From: Bacteroidota bacterium
GTDB taxonomy: Bacteria > Bacteroidota > Bacteroidia > UBA8524
DNA length: 7,063 bases
Direction: 5' to 3'
NCBI GenBank assembly: GCA_003531115.1
Contig: DQHT01000145.1
Location: 195-7,257 of the forward strand
The notes under the pieces are model-generated. The model did not search any database, was not told the DNA's origin, and was given only the letters and a program-made list of their open reading frames with translations. A program made the translations under genes and the position numbers. This document shows positions 1-6,476 of this stretch, in pieces (the first letter of the stretch is position 1; every line of letters starts with the position of its first letter).

Positions 1-35
1 CCTACAGCCTACAGCCCATAGCCTACAGCCAATAG
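1..35. repeat. Heptamer tandem repeat, consensus CCTACAG
   Basis: Five head-to-tail 7-nt units run from the window edge: CCTACAG (1-7), CCTACAG (8-14), CCCATAG (15-21), CCTACAG (22-28) and CCAATAG (29-35). The array may continue to the left. It lies in the open frame of the barrel gene. Since 7 is not a multiple of 3, it encodes a 7-residue peptide period (LQPTAHS, LQPIAS). If the barrel gene actually starts at 71 or 86, the array is intergenic. Confidence 0.85.
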
Positions 36-799
36 CTTCTCTACGCATTCCGTTCCTCTACCAGGAACAAGTGCGCGATTACCCCATGCTCCCATCCACC
101 TACCAGCCCAGGTCAACAGGCGACAGCACAAAAAAAGTATCCCCCTGGTCTCTGGCCTTTAATCCGGGAGTCTTGCTTCCTTCTGTTCAGTCTTTTGGAA
201 AAACAGGTTCTGTCAATTATGAAAAAACAAATGAATTCAGACCCGGCTTATCCATGTCGCTCTTTCTGAATTACAGTTTTAAACAAAACTGGATGATGCG
301 TACAGGGATCAATTGGAGTTCCTATTCTGTAAGCGGAACACAGCGTTATTTCGGTAAAACAGATACGGTTGAGTGGATAGACCGGGAAAGGAATACCGGA
401 TTCCAGACGATCGAAAAAGACCGCAACTGGAACTTCGAAAGTCGCTACCAATGGATCGGAATTCCTGTTGAACTTGGACGTCGTCAGCATTTTAATAATG
501 GATTTGGTTGGGAATGGACCGTTGGCGGAGGCGTGAATTACCTCTATCGCTTTGATAAAATTGCTGAAGATAACAGGTATCTGAGCGGTATTGACGAAAG
601 CATCAATCGCTTACAATTCAATATCAGCGCAGGATTTGGCGCCTATTACCAGTGGAAAGGACCCTGGAGCTCCTTTGTGAACGTGCGTTACCTCCTGCAG
701 CCAAAATACCTTTATGAATCCGAAATGCTTCGGGAAAAACATCAGATATTGCAATTCGGAATCGGACTGCAGTATCAATTTAATGGGAAAGGAAATTGA
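2..799 (+). CDS. Outer-membrane beta-barrel protein, 5'-truncated by the window edge
   Basis: The reading frame is open to the left edge (first whole codon at 2) and ends at TGA 797-799, so this is the C-terminal part of a longer protein. From about position 130 the protein reads as alternating aromatic/polar beta-strands with short turns (SPWSLAFNPGVLLPS, LSMSLFLNYSF, WMMRTGINWSSYSV, WIGIPVELG, WEWTVGGGVNYLYR, LQFNISAGFGAYY) and closes with ILQFGIGLQYQF. That pattern fits the PorT-like/OmpA-like 8-10 strand outer-membrane barrels common in Bacteroidota. A GTG at 71 or an ATG at 86 could start it, but neither gives a signal peptide, which an outer-membrane protein needs. I therefore infer that the true N-terminus lies upstream and that the codons at 2-70 encode a Pro/Gln/Ser-rich linker. 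The beta-helix gene begins 2 nt after its stop. Family assignment is by pattern only; ligand and function are unknown. Confidence 0.72.
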   Translation, partial: LQPTAHSLQPIASLRIPFLYQEQVRDYPMLPSTYQPRSTGDSTKKVSPWSLAFNPGVLLPSVQSFGKTGSVNYEKTNEFRPGLSMSLFLNYSFKQNWMMRTGINWSSYSVSGTQRYFGKTDTVEWIDRERNTGFQTIEKDRNWNFESRYQWIGIPVELGRRQHFNNGFGWEWTVGGGVNYLYRFDKIAEDNRYLSGIDESINRLQFNISAGFGAYYQWKGPWSSFVNVRYLLQPKYLYESEMLREKHQILQFGIGLQYQFNGKGN

Positions 800-801
800 T
801 C

Positions 802-2550
802 ATGAAAGCCAAGTTGAATTTAACGATAAGGGTTCTCCGGAGTTACCATGTAGGCGGTGACTTGAAACTTGCATTTATGTTTGCAGTCATCAGCATGCTC
901 TTGTTTGTGCCTAAGGAAAGCCAGGCTCAAACCATTGTAGTCCAAACCACAATTAAAGACAGCTCTAGTACCTGGACGAATGACGGAAGCCCCTACCGAA
1001 TACAAGGCGACATTTTTATTGAGGAAGATGGATCTTTGCTCATTTTGTCAGACTGCGAACTGATCTTTGAAGGGAATTATGGCATTTATGTAAAAGGTGT
1101 TTTGCAGGTGAAGGGAAATCCTGGTCGCACGAAACTCCAGGGCATGGACCTCGGCAATGGAAAACATGTGCTGTGGAAAGGAATTAAAAAATCCGCCGCC
1201 AACGCCTATATCCGATTAGACAGTGTGGATATTCTGGATAGTGAAATTGCGGTGGACTATTCAGGTTTTCCCTATGCATCGGGCAGCAACCCATTTGCCA
1301 CCACTGCCTGTCATTTTTATAATAACCTGGTTGCCTTGAAGTCAGGGCCTCAGGGTGGAGGCAGTTTTTCCTGTTCAGGTGTAACATTTACCAACAACAA
1401 TATCGCCGTTATGGGCGATTATTCCTCCATAGACTCAGTGGGCGCACATGGCACTTTCTCCTTTTACCAATCAACTTTTGAGGAAAATGGGATAGGAATA
1501 CAAAATGCGACATTTAAGGCTGAAAGCTGCCAGTTTCGAAACAATGGAGAAGCTATTCGTGATGCTTTTTACTGTGAGATCGATTCCACAGGTTTCAGTA
1601 ACAATAAACTGGCTATCAGTGGTTACGCTCTGGTCATTGAACGAACCGTATTTTACGCGAATGACAAGGGTATCGTTCATACCGGGAGAAATACGAACCG
1701 CGACAAGGTCTTGCGTAATTCCATCCTTCGTTCCAACCATTTTGAATCGAACAAAGAAGCTCTTTTTACCGAAGACGGAGCCATGATCGACGAATTGAGT
1801 TGCAACCTCTTTTTTATGAATACGATTGCTTTGGTCGTACCTGACTCGCTTTACAATGCGAATGCAGCGCTGTTCCGTGTTGAAAGGAATGTATTTGTGC
1901 AAAATGATCTTGCTATTCAGGTCCTCGAATTAGAGGCGAATTTTACCCCAGCTCCGGGGAGTACCGTACAAGCTGTACAGTTTTTATACAATGCGCTGAC
2001 ATTTAATTTTATTATCATCGATCATAGCAGCCCGAACAACCTCAACTTTTTCAATAATTATATACTGGCGAATAAGTTTCTGATCGATCTCGGTGTCGTT
2101 GATGGCGACGATCAGCCGGGTCTGGGATTGATCAATTATACGGTATCAGGAGATACTACCTATGCCAATTCCTTTATAACGGTCAATAAAATTCAGGATG
2201 TGATCAAACATCCGAATTACGACTCGGCGCTGATTGCAGGGAATACCTATACGTTTGAAATCTGTGCATCTATGCCCGGAAATGGTGTAGGAATAGAGCC
2301 ATTGGAGGAATTGATGGAAGTAAAGGTGTTTCCCAATCCCTTTCGCAATGAAGTTCATATTGAGTGGGAATATGAAAGTGTATTTGATTTTCACCTCTAC
2401 GGTCTGACCGGACAAGAAATTCCCTTAAAAAACCCAGGCGGGCTGGCTTCACCTGCACATTTCGATCTGGAATATCTGGAACCCGGGATCTATTTCCTCA
2501 GGGCGATCTCAGGGAATGAGGTCCGTTCTTTTAAACTTATTAAGAAGTAA
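802..2550 (+). CDS. Secreted right-handed beta-helix protein with T9SS type A C-terminal sorting domain
   Basis: This 582-residue protein is predicted to be exported and then secreted or surface-anchored by the type IX system. Residues 1-42 form a signal peptide with an unusually long n-region (about 22 residues), a hydrophobic core (LAFMFAVISMLLFV) and a likely cut after SQA. Residues about 140-430 carry roughly a dozen short beta-rungs spaced 20-30 residues apart, each with an N-N/N-x-x-A-I turn (FYNNLVAL, FTNNNIAV, FEENGIGI, FRNNGEAI, FSNNKLAI, FVQNDLAI). This is the signature of a parallel beta-helix with Asn ladders. The last 77 residues are a T9SS sorting domain: VFPNPF start, a GLTGQEI segment, LEPGIYFLR and an FKLIKK end. 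ATG 802 is preferred to the in-frame TTG 796, which overlaps the upstream stop; AAGGAAA at 788-794 is a possible ribosome site. Such helices often bind or cleave polysaccharides, but no catalytic site is recognisable, so function is unknown. Confidence 0.88.
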   Translation: MKAKLNLTIRVLRSYHVGGDLKLAFMFAVISMLLFVPKESQAQTIVVQTTIKDSSSTWTNDGSPYRIQGDIFIEEDGSLLILSDCELIFEGNYGIYVKGVLQVKGNPGRTKLQGMDLGNGKHVLWKGIKKSAANAYIRLDSVDILDSEIAVDYSGFPYASGSNPFATTACHFYNNLVALKSGPQGGGSFSCSGVTFTNNNIAVMGDYSSIDSVGAHGTFSFYQSTFEENGIGIQNATFKAESCQFRNNGEAIRDAFYCEIDSTGFSNNKLAISGYALVIERTVFYANDKGIVHTGRNTNRDKVLRNSILRSNHFESNKEALFTEDGAMIDELSCNLFFMNTIALVVPDSLYNANAALFRVERNVFVQNDLAIQVLELEANFTPAPGSTVQAVQFLYNALTFNFIIIDHSSPNNLNFFNNYILANKFLIDLGVVDGDDQPGLGLINYTVSGDTTYANSFITVNKIQDVIKHPNYDSALIAGNTYTFEICASMPGNGVGIEPLEELMEVKVFPNPFRNEVHIEWEYESVFDFHLYGLTGQEIPLKNPGGLASPAHFDLEYLEPGIYFLRAISGNEVRSFKLIKK

Positions 2551-2562
2551 GAAAATATCCGG

Positions 2563-3426
2563 CTATAACTCTTGAGGAAAAACATATCGCTGGTGGTAGG
2601 CAAGTAAATTTCCGATCGGTGCCTGAATGATCTGTCCGGGCTGAATATGAAGCTCAGCGGCTGCTTTTCGAAGAGAATCCTGAAAATGAAAAGCGATGGA
2701 TCCAACAAAATGGACCTTCATTTTTTCATAGCCTTTAAAACTGCAAACGTGGATCTGCAGGAAAGTTTTCATGCCTTCATACAAAATGGCATCAAAAACA
2801 GGCAAATCCTTGTATTTTGTTATGAAGGGAGTAAATCCCGCGAGATAAATATTGGCATGGGGCTTTTCATAAACATGATGCAAAATGACAGCCCTGTTTA
2901 CCCCATATTCTTTTTCCAGGTCCAGGGCTACAGATTCAGGCAATTGTTTGTACAGATAAGCCGCCAGTAGTTTTTTTCCGAAATACGACCCGCTTGCTTC
3001 GTCGCCAAGGATATAACCAAGCCCGGCATAGTTCGAAGTCAGGTTTTGTCCATCAAAATAAGCAGCATTTGAACCTGTACCGAGTATACAACAGATACAA
3101 GGTTCGCCCTGGTAAGCGGCATAAGCTGCGGCTTTCATATCATGCTCAACTTTTATACGGGCATTTGGAAACACGGTGCTAAGCGCCTGCACAACAATGG
3201 CCTTTTGCGTCTCCTGGGAACAGGCTGCTCCGAAATAATAAACGGACTGAACCTCAGCGGCTATTTTTTTGGTCGCTGGCTGTTTAGCCAATTCCTCCAC
3301 GATAAAAGTTGCGGAATGGAAAAATGGATTAAAACCCATGGTTGCAAACGCGTCGATACGGTTTCCGCTTTTATCCAGCAGAAGCCAGTCGCATTTTGTA
3401 GAACCGCTGTCAGCAAGTAGTATCAT
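2563..3426 (-). CDS. BadF/BadG/BcrA/BcrD-family sugar kinase, probable N-acetylglucosamine kinase
   Basis: This 287-residue cytoplasmic kinase belongs to the ASKHA (actin/hexokinase) fold. The visible motifs are phosphate-1 ADSGSTKCDW (5-14), EHDMKAAA (94-101) with the putative catalytic Asp96, phosphate-2 LGTGS (115-119), the family hallmark GDEASG (141-146) and the adenosine motif VGSIAF (241-246), followed by APIGNLLA (269-276). Length matches the Bacteroidota members, usually named N-acetylglucosamine kinase; relatives such as MurK also phosphorylate N-acetylmuramic acid. The likely role is ATP-dependent 6-phosphorylation of amino sugars recovered from cell wall or chitin. The substrate is inferred from the family, and no MurQ, NagA or NagB gene is in view. 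A TTG at 3447 would add seven residues (MTGNREG) before the conserved core. ATG 3426 is chosen because the core starts there and purine-rich AGGGAAGGG lies just before it. The gene ends 12 nt from the beta-helix stop, tail to tail. Confidence 0.85.
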   Translation of the reverse strand: MILLADSGSTKCDWLLLDKSGNRIDAFATMGFNPFFHSATFIVEELAKQPATKKIAAEVQSVYYFGAACSQETQKAIVVQALSTVFPNARIKVEHDMKAAAYAAYQGEPCICCILGTGSNAAYFDGQNLTSNYAGLGYILGDEASGSYFGKKLLAAYLYKQLPESVALDLEKEYGVNRAVILHHVYEKPHANIYLAGFTPFITKYKDLPVFDAILYEGMKTFLQIHVCSFKGYEKMKVHFVGSIAFHFQDSLRKAAAELHIQPGQIIQAPIGNLLAYHQRYVFPQEL

Positions 3427-3444
3427 CCCTTCCCTATTTCCCGT

Positions 3445-3452
3445 CAATATTA
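3445..3452 (-). promoter_or_regulatory. Weak candidate -7 element for the sugar kinase
   Basis: On the minus strand this reads TAATATTG, one mismatch from the Bacteroidota -7 consensus TAnnTTTG, and lies 18 nt before ATG 3426. No TTTG -33 box sits at the right distance, so support is thin. If real, transcription would begin inside or past the alternative TTG start, favouring ATG 3426. Confidence 0.22.
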
Positions 3453-3480
3453 TTCATTTTCGGCACGATTCTCTCTTCAA

Positions 3481-3508
3481 TGTTCATAGCTGCACTTTTT
3501 TGTTCATA
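3481..3508. repeat. Direct repeat TGTTCATA x2 in the divergent kinase/trxB control region
   Basis: TGTTCATA occurs at 3481-3488 and again at 3501-3508, a 20-bp period or about two helical turns. A looser match, TATTCATT, lies at 3451-3458, 30 bp further left. All sit between the divergent starts at 3426 and 3571, so a regulator binding here could act on both genes. The operator role is inferred from spacing and place. Confidence 0.4.
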
Positions 3509-3537
3509 AAATGTGTCAGCATTATGCCCTTTAATCG

Positions 3538-3547
3538 ACAAATTTGT
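3538..3547. promoter_or_regulatory. Palindrome ACAAATTTGT upstream of trxB, containing a near -7 element
   Basis: This perfect 10-bp inverted repeat lies 23 nt before trxB. Its CAAATTTG core (3539-3546) is one base from TAnnTTTG and would give a leader of roughly 20 nt, but no good TTTG -33 box is found 19-21 nt upstream. It could be a weak promoter, an operator, or chance in an A/T-rich stretch. Confidence 0.28.
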
Positions 3548-3570
3548 AAACTTTTCAAGAACATATAACC

Positions 3571-4545
3571 ATGAGCGAACAAGCGGAACACGTAGAATGT
3601 CTGATCATCGGATCAGGACCAGCAGGATTTACAGCAGCAATATATGCAGCACGAGCAGATATGAAACCCGTGATGTACGAGGGATTACAGCCAGGAGGAC
3701 AACTAACCATCACCACCGAAGTTGAAAATTATCCCGGTTTCCCGCATGGTATTGAAGGTCCGGAGATGATGACCCTTTTTAAGGAACAAGCTACCCGTCT
3801 TGGAGCCGATATACGCTTCGGATTGGCCACCGCTACCGATCTTTCCAAACGCCCGTTTCGGGTTACGGTTGATGAAACCAAAGAAATAATCGCCGATACC
3901 GTGATCATTGCTACCGGGGCCTCGGCCAAATGGCTGGGCATTCCTTCGGAAGAAAAATTCAAGTCAAACGGGGGTGGAGTATCTGCCTGTGCCGTTTGTG
4001 ACGGTTTTTTTTACCGGGGTAAAGAAGTGGCTATAGTAGGTGGCGGAGATACAGCTTGCGAGGAAGCTTCATACCTGGCTAAAATTTGTAAAAAGGTGTA
4101 TATGATCGTTCGCAAAGATCATTTACGCGCTTCAAAAGCGATGCAACATCGGGTTGAAAACACCCCAAATATTGAGATCCTGTATACCAGCACAACCAAA
4201 GAAATTTTGGGAGACCAGGTTGTAGATGGTGCCATCATAACCAATACGGAAACCAATAGCGACCGAAAACTGGATATCCAGGGCTTTTTTGTGGCCATCG
4301 GTCATACCCCGAACACAACGATCTTTAAGGGTTTTATCGACCTCGATGAACAGGGCTATATTAAAACCATACCCGGCACTACCCGCACGAATATCCCCGG
4401 TGTTTTTGCCTGTGGCGATGCGCAGGACAAAGTTTACCGTCAGGCTGTAACTGCCGCAGGTACAGGATGTATGGCTGCATTGGATGCAGAGCGCTTTCTG
4501 GCTGAGCAACCGGTTGAGGAAGGGGTTCAGGGTAACGGGTTATAG
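3571..4545 (+). CDS. trxB: Thioredoxin-disulfide reductase (NADPH, FAD)
   Basis: This cytoplasmic flavoenzyme passes electrons from NADPH through FAD and a redox disulfide to thioredoxin, and so supports ribonucleotide reduction and repair of oxidised thiols. The 324 residues are the usual length for the low-Mr bacterial enzyme. Visible in order: the FAD dinucleotide site GSGPAG (14-19), the PGGQL flavin loop (41-45), ATGA (115-118), the redox centre CAVCD with Cys140 and Cys143, the NADPH site GGGDTA (157-162), the VRKDHLRAS phosphate-binding stretch (180-188), and the second FAD motif CGDAQD (281-286) followed by RQAVTAAGTGC. All catalytic parts are present. ATG 3571 places the first beta-strand normally; there is no clear Shine-Dalgarno, as is common in this phylum. 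It is divergent from the kinase and 36 nt upstream of apt, which probably also has its own promoter. Confidence 0.97.
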   Translation: MSEQAEHVECLIIGSGPAGFTAAIYAARADMKPVMYEGLQPGGQLTITTEVENYPGFPHGIEGPEMMTLFKEQATRLGADIRFGLATATDLSKRPFRVTVDETKEIIADTVIIATGASAKWLGIPSEEKFKSNGGGVSACAVCDGFFYRGKEVAIVGGGDTACEEASYLAKICKKVYMIVRKDHLRASKAMQHRVENTPNIEILYTSTTKEILGDQVVDGAIITNTETNSDRKLDIQGFFVAIGHTPNTTIFKGFIDLDEQGYIKTIPGTTRTNIPGVFACGDAQDKVYRQAVTAAGTGCMAALDAERFLAEQPVEEGVQGNGL

Positions 4546-4546
4546 G

Positions 4547-4578
4547 TTTGTGGTATTGGAATCTGTACCATAGATTTG
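4547..4578 (+). promoter_or_regulatory. Consensus Bacteroidota promoter directly before apt
   Basis: A -33 box TTTG (4547-4550), a 20-nt spacer and a -7 box TAGATTTG (4571-4578) match the known TTTG / TAnnTTTG consensus at every fixed base. The -7 box ends 3 nt before ATG 4582, so the expected transcription start falls on or next to the start codon, making this transcript leaderless or nearly so. It lies entirely between the trxB stop and the apt start. Confidence 0.72.
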
Positions 4579-4581
4579 CTT

Positions 4582-5121
4582 ATGCTCCAACTTGAAACGG
4601 ATATCAAGGCGGCCATTCGCGATATCCCTGATTTTCCAATACCCGGAATTCTATTTAAAGATGTTACCCCTGTATTTAAAGATCCGGAATTATGTACCCG
4701 AATTCTGGAGGCCTTTGCCATCCATTATCAAACTGTGGAAATTGATGCCATCGTAGGCATAGAAAGTCGCGGGTTCTTATTCGGACTTGCATTGGCCACG
4801 CGCATGCGCAAACCCTTTGTTCTCATTCGTAAAGCAGGGAAATTACCTGCAAAAACCATCAAACTGAACTATGCGCTGGAATATGGCGAGGCAACAATAG
4901 AAATTCACGATGATGCCATTGAAAAAGGATGGAAGGTATTGGTGCACGACGACCTGCTGGCAACGGGAGGTACTGCCCATGCATCTGCCCGCTTATGCGA
5001 ACAGGTTGGAGCCGAAGTCCTGGGTTTTTCCTTTCTGGTGGACCTGAGTTTTTTGAATGGAAAGGCAGTGCTGTCAAAAGGATTTCCTTCAGCAAAAATT
5101 ATCGGCCTTGCCACCTACTAA
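4582..5121 (+). CDS. apt: Adenine phosphoribosyltransferase
   Basis: This enzyme converts adenine and PRPP to AMP and pyrophosphate in purine salvage. The 179 residues match the family length of about 170-180. Visible in order: the N-terminal DIPDFPIPGILFKDVTPVF signature (14-32), VGIESRGFLFG (58-68), the RKAGKLP base-pocket segment (83-89), the flexible-loop LEYG with its catalytic-type Glu100 (99-102), and the PRPP-binding motif VLVHDDLLATGGT (119-131), where His122 takes the place of the usual Val. ATG 4582 is chosen over the in-frame TTG 4576 because that TTG lies inside the -7 promoter box and would add only two residues. It follows trxB by 36 nt on the same strand. Read-through from trxB is possible, but the strong promoter in the gap suggests independent expression. 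Confidence 0.96.
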   Translation: MLQLETDIKAAIRDIPDFPIPGILFKDVTPVFKDPELCTRILEAFAIHYQTVEIDAIVGIESRGFLFGLALATRMRKPFVLIRKAGKLPAKTIKLNYALEYGEATIEIHDDAIEKGWKVLVHDDLLATGGTAHASARLCEQVGAEVLGFSFLVDLSFLNGKAVLSKGFPSAKIIGLATY

Positions 5122-5143
5122 TTTTTTTCAGATTAACCCAAAT

Positions 5144-5208
5144 CTCGTCACCCTGAGCAGGCAAACGTCATATCAGATTTAGAATTAACCCCACGCCGTG
5201 TCGAAGGG
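5144..5208. repeat. Split CCCTGAGC / GTCGAAGGG palindromic repeat
   Basis: CTCGTCACCCTGAGCAG (5144-5160) and GTGTCGAAGGG (5198-5208) look like the two halves of the CCCTGAGC-n-GTCGAAGGG imperfect palindrome that is dispersed between genes in many bacteria. Here 37 nt of unrelated sequence separate them. ATTAACCC occurs at 5132-5139 and again at 5184-5191, and CAGATT at 5129-5134 and 5174-5179, so the separation may reflect a local duplication. Confidence 0.5.
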
Positions 5209-5223
5209 CCATAACCCCTTTTT
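5204..5223 (+). terminator. Possible Rho-independent terminator after apt
   Basis: AAGGG (5204-5208) can pair with CCCTT (5216-5220) across a 7-nt loop. The stem's closing TT and the next three T form a five-T run (5219-5223). The stem is only 5 bp, so the call is weak, but it lies between apt and the next promoter and reuses the right half of the palindromic repeat. Confidence 0.33.
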
Positions 5224-5251
5224 CCCCTACACTGAAAACTCCTTATCTTCG
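5221..5251 (+). promoter_or_regulatory. Candidate promoter for the surface lipoprotein
   Basis: TTTC (5221-5224), a 19-nt spacer and TATCTTCG (5244-5251) match the TTTG / TAnnTTTG consensus with one mismatch in each box. The -7 box ends 11 nt before ATG 5263, implying a leader of only a few nucleotides. Confidence 0.45.
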
Positions 5252-5262
5252 TTATACCTACA

Positions 5263-6363
5263 ATGAAATATTTCCCTCTCGCTTCGGCATTCGTACTTTG
5301 TTTATCGCTCAACTCCTGCAAAGAGGAACTCCTGATCCCTGAAAAAAACGAATTCAGTAAGGAAAACTATTTTGACTATGGAGGCGATGAAATGGCGCCC
5401 TGTATGATACAGGCGGGGGATACGAATGTACTTTTCGCCCAGCTTGGGGGTGGCAACTACGCCCTGATCGGGATCGATGTGGAAGGAAATGAAAAATGGA
5501 AGATCGCTATCAACTCTGCCTACCCGAATTTTGAGGCGGAGGAGATGTATTTTGTTGACAACACCAATTTTTTGATCGTTGGTGCACTGGATAATCATCC
5601 AGCCTGGGTTATCCTGGATTCCGATGCGTCGGGAGGATTTTTTCCTCAAACCTGGAACAATGATATCGGTCGCTTTTATTCGGCACAAATAAGGGCCGAC
5701 CATATTTTACTCGCCGGACAAAAGGATGTGGATGGCGACCGGCAGGTTTTTTTGAGTAAGATCGGAAAAGATGGCAGCCCGCTCGACAGTCTGAGTTTCG
5801 GGACTACTTCACAAGACGGAGGAATAAAGTTACTGAGTAGTCAGGACAAAACCCTTTTATTGGCCTATAGTTATGGAAAGGGCCTTGGCGACCGGGATTT
5901 TTGGCTGATGGAGATCGATGCGCAGATGAACCCTTCGAACGAAAAGGTTTTTGGCGGAGCAGGCTACGATCAACCCGAATGGATGATCGAAGCATACGGT
6001 GCCATTTACCTCTGTGGCCATACCACCTCCTTTGGCGACCCCATGCACGATGCCTATTTGATCTGCCTGGAAAATGACCTGAGTTTACGCTGGGAGAAAA
6101 ATATTCATATGGATGGACATGAAGGCGCCGATCACCTTATCGATCTTGGAAATAATAAGCTGGCTTTTTGCAGCTATGGATCGATGGACCTCACAGGTGG
6201 ATATTATGGTATTGTTGACGCAAATGGCCTCGTTCTGGATCAAAAAAAATACCCTGTCTTTGAGCGTTTTTACCAACTCCGTGCCTACCCCGATCGCTTG
6301 ATGATTCTTAACCAGAAGAAGATCGTGACGAAGGATATTGGAGTTTGGGTTAAGAGCTATTAG
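5263..6363 (+). CDS. Surface-exposed lipoprotein with propeller-like repeats, function unknown
   Basis: This 366-residue protein opens with a type II signal peptide (MKYFPLASAFVLCLSLNSC) whose lipobox LNSC puts the lipidated cysteine at 19. The next residues, KEE, match the K-(D/E)-(D/E) lipoprotein export signal known from Bacteroidota, so the mature protein probably faces outward on the outer membrane. The body contains repeats of about 50 residues of the type FGG-x-GYDQPEWMIE / YLCGHTTSFGDPMHDAYLICLE / LSLRWEKN, seen best at 179-220, 229-270 and 275-320. These resemble the 'GGSGYD-GYT.S.G-D.WL.K.D' repeats of Bacteroidota beta-propeller-like proteins. No catalytic residues or sorting domain are recognised. 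The start is fixed by the signal peptide. Neighbours apt and miaE are housekeeping genes and do not suggest a role. Export prediction is strong, fold moderate, function unknown. Confidence 0.83.
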   Translation: MKYFPLASAFVLCLSLNSCKEELLIPEKNEFSKENYFDYGGDEMAPCMIQAGDTNVLFAQLGGGNYALIGIDVEGNEKWKIAINSAYPNFEAEEMYFVDNTNFLIVGALDNHPAWVILDSDASGGFFPQTWNNDIGRFYSAQIRADHILLAGQKDVDGDRQVFLSKIGKDGSPLDSLSFGTTSQDGGIKLLSSQDKTLLLAYSYGKGLGDRDFWLMEIDAQMNPSNEKVFGGAGYDQPEWMIEAYGAIYLCGHTTSFGDPMHDAYLICLENDLSLRWEKNIHMDGHEGADHLIDLGNNKLAFCSYGSMDLTGGYYGIVDANGLVLDQKKYPVFERFYQLRAYPDRLMILNQKKIVTKDIGVWVKSY

Positions 6364-6387
6364 GGCAAGACAATCTCCTCATCCCCT

Positions 6388-6425
6388 CGCTCCCCCGCTC
6401 CTGACGAAGTCCGCTCCCTCGCTCC
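6388..6425. repeat. C-rich octamer-spaced repeat of CGCTCC
   Basis: CGCTCC starts at 6388, 6396, 6412 and 6420, giving steps of 8, 16 and 8 nt. It reads as a CGCTCCCT octamer array with one unit replaced (around 6404-6411, ACGAAGTC). It lies just after the lipoprotein stop and before the miaE promoter. I see no stem typical of a terminator. Confidence 0.6.
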
Positions 6426-6441
6426 CTCACGCACTTTCGTG

Positions 6442-6472
6442 TTTACTTCTATTCCCAGACCATCTATATTTG
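6442..6472 (+). promoter_or_regulatory. Near-consensus Bacteroidota promoter directly before miaE
   Basis: TTTA (6442-6445), a 19-nt spacer and TATATTTG (6465-6472) match the -33/-7 consensus, with one mismatch in the -33 box and none in the -7 box. The -7 box ends 4 nt before ATG 6477, so the transcript is predicted to be leaderless or nearly so. Confidence 0.65.
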
Positions 6473-6476
6473 CGTC

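Noticed and set aside
1..35. Short repeats at the left edge as a possible CRISPR array
   Set aside because: Units are 7 nt and head to tail with no spacers, and the frame through them is open.
1471..1902. 143-codon open frame on the minus strand
   Set aside because: It lies wholly inside the beta-helix gene, whose rungs are clear in the plus frame; the translation has no recognisable domain and no upstream signals.
2551..2562. Shared bidirectional terminator between the convergent beta-helix and kinase genes
   Set aside because: The gap is only 12 nt and no inverted repeat is visible in it or in the flanking coding ends.
3564..3569. TATAAC with TTTG 17 nt upstream as a sigma-70-like promoter for trxB
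   Set aside because: It ends right at the start codon so transcription would begin inside the gene, and the next in-frame ATG would remove the FAD-binding motif.
4132..4509. 125-codon open frame on the minus strand inside trxB
   Set aside because: It is antisense to a conserved, intact enzyme and shows no protein-like motif; it is a shadow of the coding frame.
5122..5128. T7 run after the apt stop as a terminator
   Set aside because: No stem-forming sequence immediately precedes it; the hairpin at 5204-5220 is a better, though still weak, candidate.
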